Made by a program: the position numbers and the translations under genes. A stretch of 56,524 nt of DNA, from the NCBI GenBank assembly GCA_937922005.1, contig CAKZWV010000024.1, positions 1 through 56,524 on the forward strand. The letters are read 5' to 3'. The notes beneath the pieces are model-generated. The model worked only from the letters and a program-made list of their open reading frames with translations, did not search any database and was not told where the DNA came from. This DNA comes from an uncultured Clostridia bacterium. Its GTDB lineage: Bacteria > Bacillota > Clostridia > Saccharofermentanales > DTU023. Every line of letters begins with the position of its first letter. The first letter of the stretch is position 1. Shown piece after piece: positions 33,330 to 42,674 of the stretch.

Positions 33330-34598
33330 ATGTTAACCTCTTTAGCTTTTATTTTTCTCCTTGGCCTTTCGATGGCAGCCCTTGGCCAAATGTTAAAACT
33401 GCCCAGAATCGTAGGAATGTTACTGACTGGGATCGTCCTTGGCCCCTACGCCTTGAACCTCTTAGATCCGACCATTTTAAAAATTTCGCCTGATCTCCGT
33501 GAAATGGCCCTGATTGTCATCCTCATCGAGGCAGGCCTTTCTTTAAACTTAGCAGACCTCAAAAAAATCGGGACCATCGCCGTCCTGATGTCCACCGTCC
33601 CAGCCGCTTTTGAAATCTTAGGCTATGTAGTCTTTGCCCCTATGCTCTTGGGCGTCTCCTACATCGATGCCGCTGTCATGGGCGCTGTGCTCGGTGCCGT
33701 GTCCCCGGCTGTCGTCGTCCCCCGGATGATTAAACTCCTAGATGAAGGCTACGGGGCAGAAAAGAGCATTCCTCAACTCATTGTCGCCGGTTCATCCTGC
33801 GATGACCTCGTTGTCATTGTCCTGTTTACAACTTTCGTGAGCATTTCTAGAGGTGGATCTGTCAATTGGATGGAGTTTGCAAATATTCCCATCTCCATTG
33901 TCCTAGGCATCGCTATTGGTGGAATATTTGGTTACGCCCTTTCGACTTTCTTTGAGACCGCCTATTCCCACCAACATTTGGTCCAGAACAGTATGAAAGT
34001 GATTATTGTCCTTGGCGTTTCCTTCTTATTGATGGCCATTGAAACAGCCCTAAAAAATTACGTCGCTATGTCTGGCCTCTTGGCTGTCGTCAGTATGGCC
34101 TGTGTCATTAAAATGAAAACCGACCATCAGGTTACCCAGCGTCTGTCTGAAAAATTTAGCAGGCTTTGGATTGCTACAGAGGTTCTTCTCTTTGTTTTAG
34201 TAGGATCAACCGTGGATATACATTACATGATGTACTCGGGTCTTTCAGCCATTTTTGTCGTCATTATGGCCTTACTTTTCCGTTCCGTTGGCGTTCTCCT
34301 TTGCCTCGTGAAATCCCCTTTAACGATGAAAGAGCGAATCTTTTGTATCATCGCCTACCTCCCCAAGGCAACTGTCCAAGCCGCTATCGGCTCCGTCCCC
34401 TTGAGCTTAGGCATGCCCTGTGGCAAGGTAGTCTTGTCCGTGGCCGTCTTAGGAATTTTAATCACAGCCCCACTGGGTGCCCTAGGGATCGACGCCAGCT
34501 ATAAGAAACTTCTCACCACGTCCTTCCCCAACTATTCTGGAACCATCAATACCAAGAAAAAGAAGGATAAGGCCCCTAAAGAGCTACAAGCCAATTAA
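33330..34598 (+). CDS. Cation:proton antiporter (CPA superfamily)
   Basis: A 422-residue integral membrane protein with about 12-13 helices. The segment GSSCDDLVVIVLF carries the Asp-Asp pair of electrogenic CPA2-type exchangers, and LKLPRIVGMLLTGIVLGP is the conserved first helix pair of the Kef/NapA group. No RCK/TrkA domain follows; the C-terminus is a short Lys-rich tail. It probably exchanges Na+ or K+ for H+. A stand-alone gene; AAGGAG precedes ATG. Confidence 0.85.
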   Translation: MLTSLAFIFLLGLSMAALGQMLKLPRIVGMLLTGIVLGPYALNLLDPTILKISPDLREMALIVILIEAGLSLNLADLKKIGTIAVLMSTVPAAFEILGYVVFAPMLLGVSYIDAAVMGAVLGAVSPAVVVPRMIKLLDEGYGAEKSIPQLIVAGSSCDDLVVIVLFTTFVSISRGGSVNWMEFANIPISIVLGIAIGGIFGYALSTFFETAYSHQHLVQNSMKVIIVLGVSFLLMAIETALKNYVAMSGLLAVVSMACVIKMKTDHQVTQRLSEKFSRLWIATEVLLFVLVGSTVDIHYMMYSGLSAIFVVIMALLFRSVGVLLCLVKSPLTMKERIFCIIAYLPKATVQAAIGSVPLSLGMPCGKVVLSVAVLGILITAPLGALGIDASYKKLLTTSFPNYSGTINTKKKKDKAPKELQAN

Positions 34599-34732
34599 GT
34601 CCCGCCCGCAACAACCCGAGTCCCCCACCCCTGTTCTCCCCAGTGGATCGCCCTCCTTGTTGAAAGACGAAGGGCGTAAGCCAAATGCCGCAAGCTGAAG
34701 GCCACAAACAAAATGCCGAAAGACAGAAAGTG

Positions 34733-34741
34733 TGCTATAAT
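34733..34741 (+). promoter_or_regulatory. Extended -10 box for the symporter gene
   Basis: TGCTATAAT, a full TATAAT with an extended TG, 80 bases upstream of the start codon. No clear -35 box is seen. Confidence 0.5.
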
Positions 34742-34821
34742 TAGGCTCTCTGGCCTAAAACAAACAGGCAAGAAGACACAAGCCTGGGCCAGCAACGCTG
34801 ACAATCACGAGGAGAATTAGG

Positions 34822-36207
34822 ATGAACAAATCAACCAAGGCCGTCTCATCTGGTACGGCTGCTAAGAGTGAAAGAGGAGCCTTTACGGGCTCCTTTGGGT
34901 TTTTGATGACCGCCATTGGCTCTGCCATTGGCATAGGAAACCTTTGGAAGTTTCCCTACGTCACAGGGCAAAATGGAGGGGGAAGTTTTGTATTAATTTA
35001 CTTTTTTATCACCCTCACGATCGGCGTCATCGCCATTTTGGGGGAGTTGACGATTGGTCGCCATTGCAAACTCAACCCGGTTGGGGCCTACCGGAGCCTC
35101 AGTAAAAAATTTACCTTTGTCGGAGTTATCGGTGAGTCTATCGCCTTTTTGATCCTCACTTACTACAACATCATTGGCGGCTGGGTCTTAAAATACACCG
35201 TCGCCTATAGTTTAGGCCAAGGATCGAAGATTGCAGCAGATCCGGCTGGCTATTTCCAAACCTTTATTGGTCGCCCGGTGGAGCCCCTCCTCTGGACCAT
35301 CGTTTTCATTGCCCTCAATTACTTTATTTTGATCCACAAGGTCTCAGATGGCCTAGAGCTGGCCAACAAGATCATGATGCCCATGCTTTTTATCTTTTTA
35401 CTGATCATGGTTATCCGGTCCGTCACCCTCCCCAACGCTATGGCAGGGATTGCTTTCTACCTCACTCCAGACTTTTCCAAAGTTACTTTTTCGACTGTAA
35501 CCGCTGCTTTAGGCCAGGTTTTCTTTTCGATGAGCATCGGCATGGGAATTATGATCACCTATGGGTCCTATTTAGATGATCAAGCAGATATCAAAAAGCT
35601 TTCCATTCAGATTCCTGTTTTGGGCTTGGTATCTGCTTTTTTATGTGGTTTGGCCATTTTGCCAGCCGTCTTTGCCTTTGACCTCTCCCCAGCCCAGGGG
35701 CCTGGACTCATCTTTGTGACTCTCCCCCACGTCTTTGAGGCCATGCCAGCCGGTGGATTATTTGCTGTATTATTTTTCTTTTTAATCTTCTTTGCCGCCA
35801 TTTCCTCGTCACTTTCCCTCTTTGAAGTGCCCATTGCCTACTGTGTTGATGAATTTCACTGGTCTCGGAAGAAAACAGCTAGTATTCTGGCGATCATGAT
35901 GTTTTTATGCAGCATTCCGGAAGCTCTGTCGTTCAATATTTTTACTGCGAAATTCTTTGGTATGTCCTGCTTTGATTTCATTAGCTATCTCGCTGAGAGC
36001 CTCCTGATGCCCCTGTGCGGCTTTTTGATGTTTGTGATCTTAGGCTACCTCTGGGAGCCGGAGACCCAGTTTGCGGAAATCGAAAAAGGCGGAACTCATT
36101 TTGGCGCAAAGAACTACTACCGGATCATGGTCCGTTACTTGGCCCCCCTCTCCATTGCGATTATTTGGCTGAATTCATCAGGGATTTTAAAATTATTCCA
36201 GAAATAG
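34822..36207 (+). CDS. Sodium:neurotransmitter symporter (NSS/SNF) family transporter
   Basis: A 461-residue Na+-coupled transporter with about 11-12 membrane helices. The first helix has the family signature GSAIGIGNLWKFPYVTGQNGGG, including residues that line the Na1/Na2 and substrate sites in LeuT-type proteins. Bacterial relatives carry amino acids such as Leu, Trp or Tyr. GAGGAG precedes the ATG. The msrAB gene begins two bases after its stop, so the two are likely coupled, an unusual pairing that might reflect methionine or oxidised amino acid uptake (inference). Confidence 0.92.
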   Translation: MNKSTKAVSSGTAAKSERGAFTGSFGFLMTAIGSAIGIGNLWKFPYVTGQNGGGSFVLIYFFITLTIGVIAILGELTIGRHCKLNPVGAYRSLSKKFTFVGVIGESIAFLILTYYNIIGGWVLKYTVAYSLGQGSKIAADPAGYFQTFIGRPVEPLLWTIVFIALNYFILIHKVSDGLELANKIMMPMLFIFLLIMVIRSVTLPNAMAGIAFYLTPDFSKVTFSTVTAALGQVFFSMSIGMGIMITYGSYLDDQADIKKLSIQIPVLGLVSAFLCGLAILPAVFAFDLSPAQGPGLIFVTLPHVFEAMPAGGLFAVLFFFLIFFAAISSSLSLFEVPIAYCVDEFHWSRKKTASILAIMMFLCSIPEALSFNIFTAKFFGMSCFDFISYLAESLLMPLCGFLMFVILGYLWEPETQFAEIEKGGTHFGAKNYYRIMVRYLAPLSIAIIWLNSSGILKLFQK

Positions 36208-36209
36208 TC

Positions 36210-37406
36210 ATGCCCTTATCTTTCTCAGTCCGAACCCGACTTTTGACCATTTGGCTTTGCCTGGCCTGCCTGAGTAGTCTCTTATTCATGGCCAGCTGTC
36301 AAGCCCAACTGCCTCAGGGTACTCGGGGAGATCAGGGAGTTCAGCAGCCTAAGGGGGCTCAGGAATCGCTACAAACTAAAGAAATTCAGCAGGCGCAGCA
36401 GCCTAAGGAGGATTTTTCTATGGCTTTATCTTATCTAAAGACCACCCAAGACCCCCAAGTGATTTATCTTGCCGGAGGCTGTTTTTGGGGAATGGAAGCT
36501 TATTTTAAACAGATTCCCGGTGTGCTCCAGACCCAGGTTGGCTATGCCAATGGGACCACGGATGACACGACCTATGAGCGGGTCCCCGTAACCGACCACG
36601 CCGAAACGGTCGAATTGACCTACGACGCCTACCATCTTTCTTTGCCAGAAATCTTAGCCCACTACTTAAGGGTAGTCGACCCCCTCTCCCTCAACCGCCA
36701 GGGGAATGACCAGGGCCGCCAATACCGGACGGGAATCTACTACTTGCCCGACACCCCAGCCGAAAGCATCTCCCTCATCAAGGACATTTTAGACCAGACC
36801 GCAGAGAAACTCGGGCAATCTGTGGCTATTGAACTCGCACCCTTAGAGAACTTTGTGTTGGCGGAAGACTACCACCAGGATTATTTGGAGAAGAATCCCA
36901 GAGGATACTGCCATGTGGACCTCTCTTTGGTAGATAAGCCTTTGGATCCCAAGTGGGCCAACTATAAGAAGCCCGACCAGGAGACTCTCCGCCAACAGCT
37001 GACCCCTGACCAGTACGCCATCACCCAGGAAGAGGGTACGGATCCCCCTTTCTCACATCCCTATGACAAACTCGATGAACCTGGAATTTACGTTGATATC
37101 GTCTCGGGAGAGCCGCTTTTCTCATCTAGGGACAAATTCGACGGAGGCTGCGGCTGGCCCTCCTTCTCAAGGCCCATTCGCTCACAAAATGTCCATTACA
37201 AGGTCGACCACCGCCTGCCCGGAATGGACCGGGTGGAGGTCAAATCCCAGGCGGCCCAGTCCCATCTCGGCCACGTCTTCGATGACGGGCCTAGCGAGAA
37301 AGGACAGCTCCGTTACTGCATCGATGGGTCGGCCCTCCGCTTTATCCCCCTGTCAAAAATGAAAGAAGAGGGCTACGAAGCCTATATTGCCGACGTAACC
37401 CCCTAA
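36210..37406 (+). CDS. msrAB: Lipoprotein methionine sulfoxide reductase MsrA-MsrB fusion
   Basis: A 398-residue exported enzyme that repairs S- and R-methionine sulfoxide outside the membrane. The signal peptide ends in LFMASC, a lipobox with Cys near residue 31. The MsrA domain shows the catalytic GGCFWGMEAYF; the MsrB domain shows FDGGCGWPSFSRPI, HLGHVFDDGP and the catalytic Cys in RYCIDGSALRF. The zinc-binding CxxC pairs of some MsrB proteins are absent. The start at ATG 36210, two bases after the symporter stop, has no ribosome-binding site of its own, supporting coupling; a longer overlapping frame inside the symporter gene is discarded. Confidence 0.92.
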   Translation: MPLSFSVRTRLLTIWLCLACLSSLLFMASCQAQLPQGTRGDQGVQQPKGAQESLQTKEIQQAQQPKEDFSMALSYLKTTQDPQVIYLAGGCFWGMEAYFKQIPGVLQTQVGYANGTTDDTTYERVPVTDHAETVELTYDAYHLSLPEILAHYLRVVDPLSLNRQGNDQGRQYRTGIYYLPDTPAESISLIKDILDQTAEKLGQSVAIELAPLENFVLAEDYHQDYLEKNPRGYCHVDLSLVDKPLDPKWANYKKPDQETLRQQLTPDQYAITQEEGTDPPFSHPYDKLDEPGIYVDIVSGEPLFSSRDKFDGGCGWPSFSRPIRSQNVHYKVDHRLPGMDRVEVKSQAAQSHLGHVFDDGPSEKGQLRYCIDGSALRFIPLSKMKEEGYEAYIADVTP

Positions 37407-37414
37407 AATCAACA

Positions 37415-37457
37415 GAAAAACCACACAACTGACTAGCAGGTCGGCTGTGTGGTTTTT
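37415..37457. terminator. Bidirectional terminator after msrAB
   Basis: AAAAACCACACA and TGTGTGGTTTTTT form a 12-bp stem across an 18-base loop, with T-runs on both strands. It serves msrAB and the convergent patatin-HD gene. Confidence 0.85.
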
Positions 37458-37505
37458 TGATGTATTTCATAGATCACGCTATGCCATCTAGGGTGGATAT
37501 TAAAG

Positions 37506-39635
37506 TTATTCCTCCTCTTTCGGCTCTTCCAGACCTTCCGGGCCTTTCGAATCTTCCTGAATGAGATGGCCCTTAGCAATATGCTCTTGGAGGATCTCAT
37601 CGGTCACCGCATAGAGGGTCGGAGAGCCCGGCTTGGTCTGGCTTTGCCGCCGATAAACATCGGCAGCGTGGACCTGGTGACTCACCCAATCGCCCCCATC
37701 ATTGCTGTGATTTAAGAGCAAGGGCTGGAAATTATCCATAGCCCTGGCAAATTTTGCTTCTGGGGTCTCTTGCGCCTCAAATTCCTCAAATAATCCCTTA
37801 AACATTTGGGCTTGGTCATCTGGCAGCATGGAGAAGAGGTCTTCTTTGGCCTTTTCTTCCCGCTCTTTTTGAGTGGCCAAGCCCTCTTTGTCGTAGGCGT
37901 AGGTATCGCCCGCCTCAATTTCCACCAAATCGTGGGTCAGACAAAGGAGGATCACCCGCAAGAGGTCGACTGGTTCCTTCGAGTATTCTTGAAGGATGTA
38001 GGCCATAACTGCCATGTGCCAGGCGTGTTCGGCGTCATTTTCCTGGCGACCGTGATTGGTCAGATGGGTCTGGCGGAAGACATTTTTTTCTTCGTCCAGT
38101 TTGAGGATAAAGGACATTTGCCGGGCAAAACGATCCCCCAAGGCCTCGATCGCCGAAGGCTGGGGCTCGGCCCCTGGGCTGGCCTCGTCTTTCGTGGCAT
38201 TTTCCACACTCGCAGCCTCTTCGCTGGTCGGAAGGCTGGGGGCTCCTGCTACCAGGGCCGCTGGGCTGGAGGCCTCAGGGAGGGTCTTTCCAGGCCAAAA
38301 CATAATCTTACTGTCGTGTTGGGCCGCCAATTGGCGTTTCATATCTTCATAGCCCAGGCGGATGTTTTCCTTAGCCACCTCCGGCGAAAAGCGGATCATT
38401 TCAGGCAAGTCCTTTTCGGGATGGATGAAGAGATAGCGGGCATCCTTCAGGTAGGGCTGATAGCGGAGACGATCCGGGAACAGGCCGATGACGACAATTT
38501 TCTCCGCCAAATCCTCCACCATCGACGTAGGAACATTTTCATAGGCAGCTCCATCGACGTAAATATCGCCCCCCAGGGGTTCCATCTTGAAAATAGGTAG
38601 GTAGCTAGAAGCCAGAACGTAATCTCGGGCAGTGCCCGGAGGCATCTCATCAATGAAAATCTGAACGGGCTGACGCTTGCTCAAATTGACCGTACAGACC
38701 CCAAGTTTCGAAGAAGAGGCCCGAAGTTTATCTTCGTCAATGTAGGTAGCAAAAAGCTCCTTTAGAGGGGTAATATCGAGGCCTTTTTTCGAAAAGATCT
38801 GGCGGATCAGATCGGCTCCCTTGGAGAGATTGGCTAGGCTCAGTCCCCCATCGAGGAGTTTTTCCACCTCTTCTTGGTCGATATCATCGCCAACAATCCG
38901 AGACATATTGGAGGTTAGCCAGATCTCGTCCATCAGCTCGTCATCGCCCTGGGCAATCATGGCCCCATTGATGGATCCGATGGAAGTTCCAACCACATAA
39001 TCAAAGTGGAAGCCTGCCTCTTTCAGAGCCCGATAAGCTCCGGCTTGGTAGGATCCCTTGGCACCGCCCCCCTCTAAGACTAAGGCCATCTTGCCTTGGC
39101 GGGCGGCTTTTTTTCGCTCTTCTTCCTCCCGTTCCTTCGCTAATTTTTCAGGAATGGCCGACAAAAGCTGGCCCGGTCCCGTTAAAGGCAGGGTCTTCAC
39201 GATGTTTTCTTGAAGGCTTTCTGTAAAATTTTGATATTTTTGCCCCACCTTGGTCAGGCGATCTTGCACGGTCACCCTTTGCTCTTCCGGACTTTGCTCC
39301 GTAAACTTTTCCAAAGTTTCCTGCAAAGCAGTTGCTTTTTCCTTGATTGCCGCCGGAATTTCTTTGAGGTTGTCTAGAATGCCCCCCTCAGACTCATCAG
39401 GAGCCTGGGAGGCAGCTGAGCCTTGGACTATGCCTAAACTCTGGGAGGCAGCTGAATCCTGCGCCACTTCTAAACTCTGAGAGGTCGCTGGAGCCTGAGT
39501 TGCTTCTAAACTCGGAGAGGCTATTGGATCCTGGACTCCTCCTGGGATCATGGCGGAAGTTGGGTTAGGAAGGGAAGAAGGATTAAGGGCGGAAGCGGGA
39601 TTATTTGCAGCATTGAATTTACGATTGAAGAACAT
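37506..39635 (-). CDS. Patatin-like phospholipase fused to an HD-domain hydrolase
   Basis: A 709-residue fusion. Residues 1-90 are Ser/Ala/Gln-rich with three 12-residue repeats of SQSLEVAQDSAA type; 91-180 are a charged coiled region. Residues 183-400 are a patatin phospholipase with the oxyanion GGGAKG (189-194), nucleophile Ser218 in GTSIGS and catalytic Asp361 in DGAAYENVP. After an Ala/Pro/Ser-rich linker, residues 500-690 are an HD hydrolase of the YfbR/HD_3 type: His537 in NDAEHAWHMA, His568-Asp569 in LTHDL and a downstream Asp in FARAMDNF. HD proteins of this kind dephosphorylate nucleotides. All catalytic residues of both parts are present. No signal peptide, so it is cytosolic. Confidence 0.88.
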   Translation of the reverse strand: MFFNRKFNAANNPASALNPSSLPNPTSAMIPGGVQDPIASPSLEATQAPATSQSLEVAQDSAASQSLGIVQGSAASQAPDESEGGILDNLKEIPAAIKEKATALQETLEKFTEQSPEEQRVTVQDRLTKVGQKYQNFTESLQENIVKTLPLTGPGQLLSAIPEKLAKEREEEERKKAARQGKMALVLEGGGAKGSYQAGAYRALKEAGFHFDYVVGTSIGSINGAMIAQGDDELMDEIWLTSNMSRIVGDDIDQEEVEKLLDGGLSLANLSKGADLIRQIFSKKGLDITPLKELFATYIDEDKLRASSSKLGVCTVNLSKRQPVQIFIDEMPPGTARDYVLASSYLPIFKMEPLGGDIYVDGAAYENVPTSMVEDLAEKIVVIGLFPDRLRYQPYLKDARYLFIHPEKDLPEMIRFSPEVAKENIRLGYEDMKRQLAAQHDSKIMFWPGKTLPEASSPAALVAGAPSLPTSEEAASVENATKDEASPGAEPQPSAIEALGDRFARQMSFILKLDEEKNVFRQTHLTNHGRQENDAEHAWHMAVMAYILQEYSKEPVDLLRVILLCLTHDLVEIEAGDTYAYDKEGLATQKEREEKAKEDLFSMLPDDQAQMFKGLFEEFEAQETPEAKFARAMDNFQPLLLNHSNDGGDWVSHQVHAADVYRRQSQTKPGSPTLYAVTDEILQEHIAKGHLIQEDSKGPEGLEEPKEEE

Positions 39636-39662
39636 AATGATTTACCCCACGAAAATAGTTGA

Positions 39663-40946
39663 TTAGTTTGCCTTATTTGGATTCATCTTGTAGGCAAAGA
39701 AAATAGTAACTAACTGGCCGAAGCCCATTAAAAGAAGGAGGATCAAGGCAGGAGCATAGGACTGGGCGGCATCATAGATAAAGCCTATGGCGGCGGTCCC
39801 CACAGCGTTTGCCAGGGTTGCCGTCAACGAGGCAGGCGGAAAGGCCTTACTGTAGTTTTCCGACCCAAAAAGGTCCTGGGTAAAGGTAACCACGCCAACT
39901 GTTGGCAAGGCAAAACAAAAGCCACAGGCACCTGCGCCAAGCATGAGGACCCATAATTGAGGGACAAAGAAAGCCAGGATGGAAAGAGTAACCAGGGACA
40001 CAATGCCCAGCAAGGTCTTCTTCGCCCCGATCTTGTCGACGAGGGCCCCAACAAGGACCTTGCCCAGAGTATTCATCACCATACTTGCGGAAAGCATGAA
40101 GGCTCCAGCGGCTGCGATTTGGTAGAATTTTGCGATCCCCACGTAGTGCTGGGGAAGGGCCGAAACAAAACCCGCCAAAAAACCATAGATGAGCAACATG
40201 GCATAGACAAAGGGGGTGATGACTTTGGAAGAGCCTGTACTGGCTGCCGCTTTTTGTGCTCCGGCTTGGATATCCAGGGTCGCAGCCCCATAGGCCACCA
40301 TCCCCTTTTCGCCTGGAGTTAGGGTAATGGGAGCAAGGAGGGCCGGAAGGTTGAAGGCTAGCATGACGAAAGCCTCTACCATATAGGCTGTCCGCCAGCC
40401 ATGCGAGGCAATGACTCCGGAAAGGATGGGTGAAAGGACAGCCCCAACGAGACCACTGATTCCAATGGCAATACTAGTCATAATGGCCTTGCGTTTCACA
40501 TACCAGTTGTTGATAAGGATTGTCACAAGAACCATGCCAATGAGACCAGCACCAGCTCCCCGAATGGCATTCCAGAGATAAATCTGCCCCATGGAAGAAG
40601 CCCGGGCCAAGAGGATACTCGGGACCACTTCAGCCAAGGTCCCTGCAATAACAAGGGGTTTTAGGCCGATTTTTTTCAGAAGAGTGGGTACCAAGAGTCC
40701 TACGACCGCCTGGCAAATATTCGTCAGGGTCAGCGTAAAGGCTGCTGCCCCTTGACCTACCTGAAAATCAGCACTCAAAGGCTGAAAAAATAATCCAGAG
40801 ATGTTGATTAAAACGCCAAAGCAGCTTGAAATGAGCCCGCAGGCCATAATCACAACAAGGGTATAATAGACCTTGTGGGGCTGTCCCTGGGAAGAAGCCA
40901 GGGATGAGGGATTTGCTTGACTTTGGGTGGACGGTGATTTCGTCAT
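39663..40946 (-). CDS. MFS transporter
   Basis: A 427-residue major facilitator with 12 predicted helices. The arrangement and motifs (NISGLFFQPLSADFQVGQGAAAF; GAGAGLIGMVLVTILINNWYVKRKAIMTSIAIG) match the oxalate/formate or monocarboxylate group, though the substrate cannot be read. The start at 40946 has AGAAGGAGG upstream; a 25-residue longer frame has none. It lies between the patatin-HD gene (27 bases downstream) and mutY, all leftward. Confidence 0.88.
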   Translation of the reverse strand: MTKSPSTQSQANPSSLASSQGQPHKVYYTLVVIMACGLISSCFGVLINISGLFFQPLSADFQVGQGAAAFTLTLTNICQAVVGLLVPTLLKKIGLKPLVIAGTLAEVVPSILLARASSMGQIYLWNAIRGAGAGLIGMVLVTILINNWYVKRKAIMTSIAIGISGLVGAVLSPILSGVIASHGWRTAYMVEAFVMLAFNLPALLAPITLTPGEKGMVAYGAATLDIQAGAQKAAASTGSSKVITPFVYAMLLIYGFLAGFVSALPQHYVGIAKFYQIAAAGAFMLSASMVMNTLGKVLVGALVDKIGAKKTLLGIVSLVTLSILAFFVPQLWVLMLGAGACGFCFALPTVGVVTFTQDLFGSENYSKAFPPASLTATLANAVGTAAIGFIYDAAQSYAPALILLLLMGFGQLVTIFFAYKMNPNKAN

Positions 40947-40993
40947 AAGGAGTCCTCCTTCTATGTTCAGCGACACTAAGAGCGGTACTATAG

Positions 40994-41037
40994 CTAGGCA
41001 ACCGCATCTAAGCAAGCTCATCTAGGCAACCGCATCT
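40994..41037. repeat. Exact 16-bp direct repeat upstream of the MFS gene
   Basis: CTAGGCAACCGCATCT occurs at 40994-41009 and 41022-41037, 28 bp apart, among further degenerate copies up to 41050. A second repetitive patch with GGCACT/AGGCA units lies at about 41100-41185, at the end of mutY. Confidence 0.7.
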
Positions 41038-41171
41038 CGGCTCAGCGACCGAACGTGGGACTATTTTACGTGATTTCTAGTTTTTTGTCAGGAGGAAGGC
41101 AGGCAAGAGAGTGATCAGGCAATGAACAGGCACTTAGGTTACGGCTAGGTGCTTTAGCTTCAGCCAGGCAC

Positions 41172-42455
41172 TCAGGCTTCTGCCAAGCGGAGAAAGGCCT
41201 CTTGGAAGCTACGAAAGGCTGTTGGGACCGGGTAGCGCTCTAGGAGATCAGCTGGAGAAGCCCAAAGGAGTGGGGCCGTCTCTTGCCTAGGAGGGGTCAG
41301 TTTCTGGGCCAGCAAGGCGACCTGATCGATAGATGGTTGCCTGGTGCAGGGGGCAGCAAAGCCCGTCATCGCCCACTCCCGGTGGGTAAAGATATGGCGG
41401 TGGGCAGCTAGGGCCTCCAGGGATCCCAGGGGCCAAAACTGACTTTCGTGAGCCTCTGCGTGGCCAAGCGGGGACTTCAAAGGATCGATGGGGGCGGGCA
41501 GCCCGTAAAAAAACCGCTGGACCTCCTCCTTTGTTAGGGATCCAGGCAGGTAGGGAAATTCATATAGGTTACTTAAGAGGCCTCTGGGAGGACGTCTCCG
41601 TACGAGAACCCGGTCCTCCCAGGTCAAGAGGAGGACGGTCAAGGCTTCCTTCTGCCGAGGGGCCTTGGGCGTGCGCACCGGTAGGTCCTGGGCGCAAGAC
41701 GCCTGTCGCCCCTGGCAGGCCTGGGCCCAAGGACAGGCCTCACAAAGAGGAAGGCCATTGGGAAGACAGAGCAGAGATCCTAGGTCCATGAGGGCCTGGT
41801 TGAGATCGCCAGGATGAGGGCTGGTAGCGGGAGAATTTGTAGCATTGAAACGCTTCGTATCGCTGGTGATATCGCCGGAAAGGCTAAGATCACGGGAATA
41901 AGGCCTAGCGGCAGAAGGAATTGTGGCAAAAAGATGAACAAAAAAATTTTCTGCCGCCTTCCGCCCCTCCTTGCTATCAATTGGTCGATCGTCATTAGCC
42001 ATCCGGGCATAAATCCGCAAGAGATTGCCATCAATCGCAGGCACCGCCTCTCCAAAAGCCATGGAGGCGATGGCAGCAGCTGTATAAGGTCCGATCCCCG
42101 GCAGGGCCTGGAGCCCCTTTGCCGTCCTAGGAAAGTCCCCCTGGTACTCATCCACCAAGATCTGAGCTGCTTGGTGGAGCTGGCGGGCCCGGCGATAATA
42201 GCCTAGCCCCTCCCAAACCTTCAAAACCTCCTCCTCACGGGCACGGGCAAGATCGCTCACGCTGGGGAATATTTGGAGAAAATTCAGAAAATACTCCCTC
42301 ACTGTCTCCACCCGAGTCTGCTGAAGCATGATCTCAGAAAGCCAAATGGGGTAAGGGTCTGTGGTGTGCCGCCAGGGTAGATCCCGCTTATGGAGGTCAT
42401 ACCAGGACAGAAGAGCCGTGGTAAGCGCTTGGGGATCAAAATTTCTAAATGACAT
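41172..42455 (-). CDS. mutY: A/G-specific adenine glycosylase MutY
   Basis: A DNA repair enzyme of 427 residues removing A opposite 8-oxoG. The helix-hairpin-helix (LPGIGPYTAAAIASMAFGE) with catalytic Asp in PAIDGN, the EIMLQQTRV segment and the iron-sulfur loop (four Cys in CLPNGLPLCEACPWAQAC) are all present. The C-terminal domain is the NUDIX-like 8-oxoG reader. About 30 residues are inserted between the catalytic part and the GDLNQALMDLG helix; the inserted DNA contains a segment shared with the patatin-HD gene (41827-41850). AGAAAGG precedes ATG. Confidence 0.92.
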   Translation of the reverse strand: MSFRNFDPQALTTALLSWYDLHKRDLPWRHTTDPYPIWLSEIMLQQTRVETVREYFLNFLQIFPSVSDLARAREEEVLKVWEGLGYYRRARQLHQAAQILVDEYQGDFPRTAKGLQALPGIGPYTAAAIASMAFGEAVPAIDGNLLRIYARMANDDRPIDSKEGRKAAENFFVHLFATIPSAARPYSRDLSLSGDITSDTKRFNATNSPATSPHPGDLNQALMDLGSLLCLPNGLPLCEACPWAQACQGRQASCAQDLPVRTPKAPRQKEALTVLLLTWEDRVLVRRRPPRGLLSNLYEFPYLPGSLTKEEVQRFFYGLPAPIDPLKSPLGHAEAHESQFWPLGSLEALAAHRHIFTHREWAMTGFAAPCTRQPSIDQVALLAQKLTPPRQETAPLLWASPADLLERYPVPTAFRSFQEAFLRLAEA

Positions 42456-42588
42456 GAAAAAACCTTTCTAGGGCACGTGGGCGCTGCCCTGGTCCCATCC
42501 TAAGGTTTTTTCTTGACAAAAGCCTTAAGGCAAGGTTACAGGAAAGTAAATCCAAGATTTGATGGAGGGCATGGCCTAGGGCATCGCC

Positions 42589-42594
42589 TATAAT
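42589..42594 (+). promoter_or_regulatory. -10 box for the lipoprotein gene
   Basis: A perfect TATAAT 80 bases before the start codon without a good -35. A full TTGACA lies further upstream in a GCCTTAAGGC palindrome region (about 42513-42535) but has no matching -10. Confidence 0.35.
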
Positions 42595-42674
42595 GGAGGA
42601 AAGTGGGCGATTCGGCTCGCCCAAGGGTACGACAGGGGATCGCAATCGCCCCCGCCCAGGCCAAGGAGGTTACC

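Noticed and set aside
36015..36209. A longer msrAB start inside the symporter gene
   Set aside because: It would put 65 foreign residues before a clear lipoprotein signal peptide; ATG 36210 is the sensible start.
37806..38600. A 264-residue rightward frame
   Set aside because: It is antisense to patatin-HD, which has intact catalytic motifs on the other strand.
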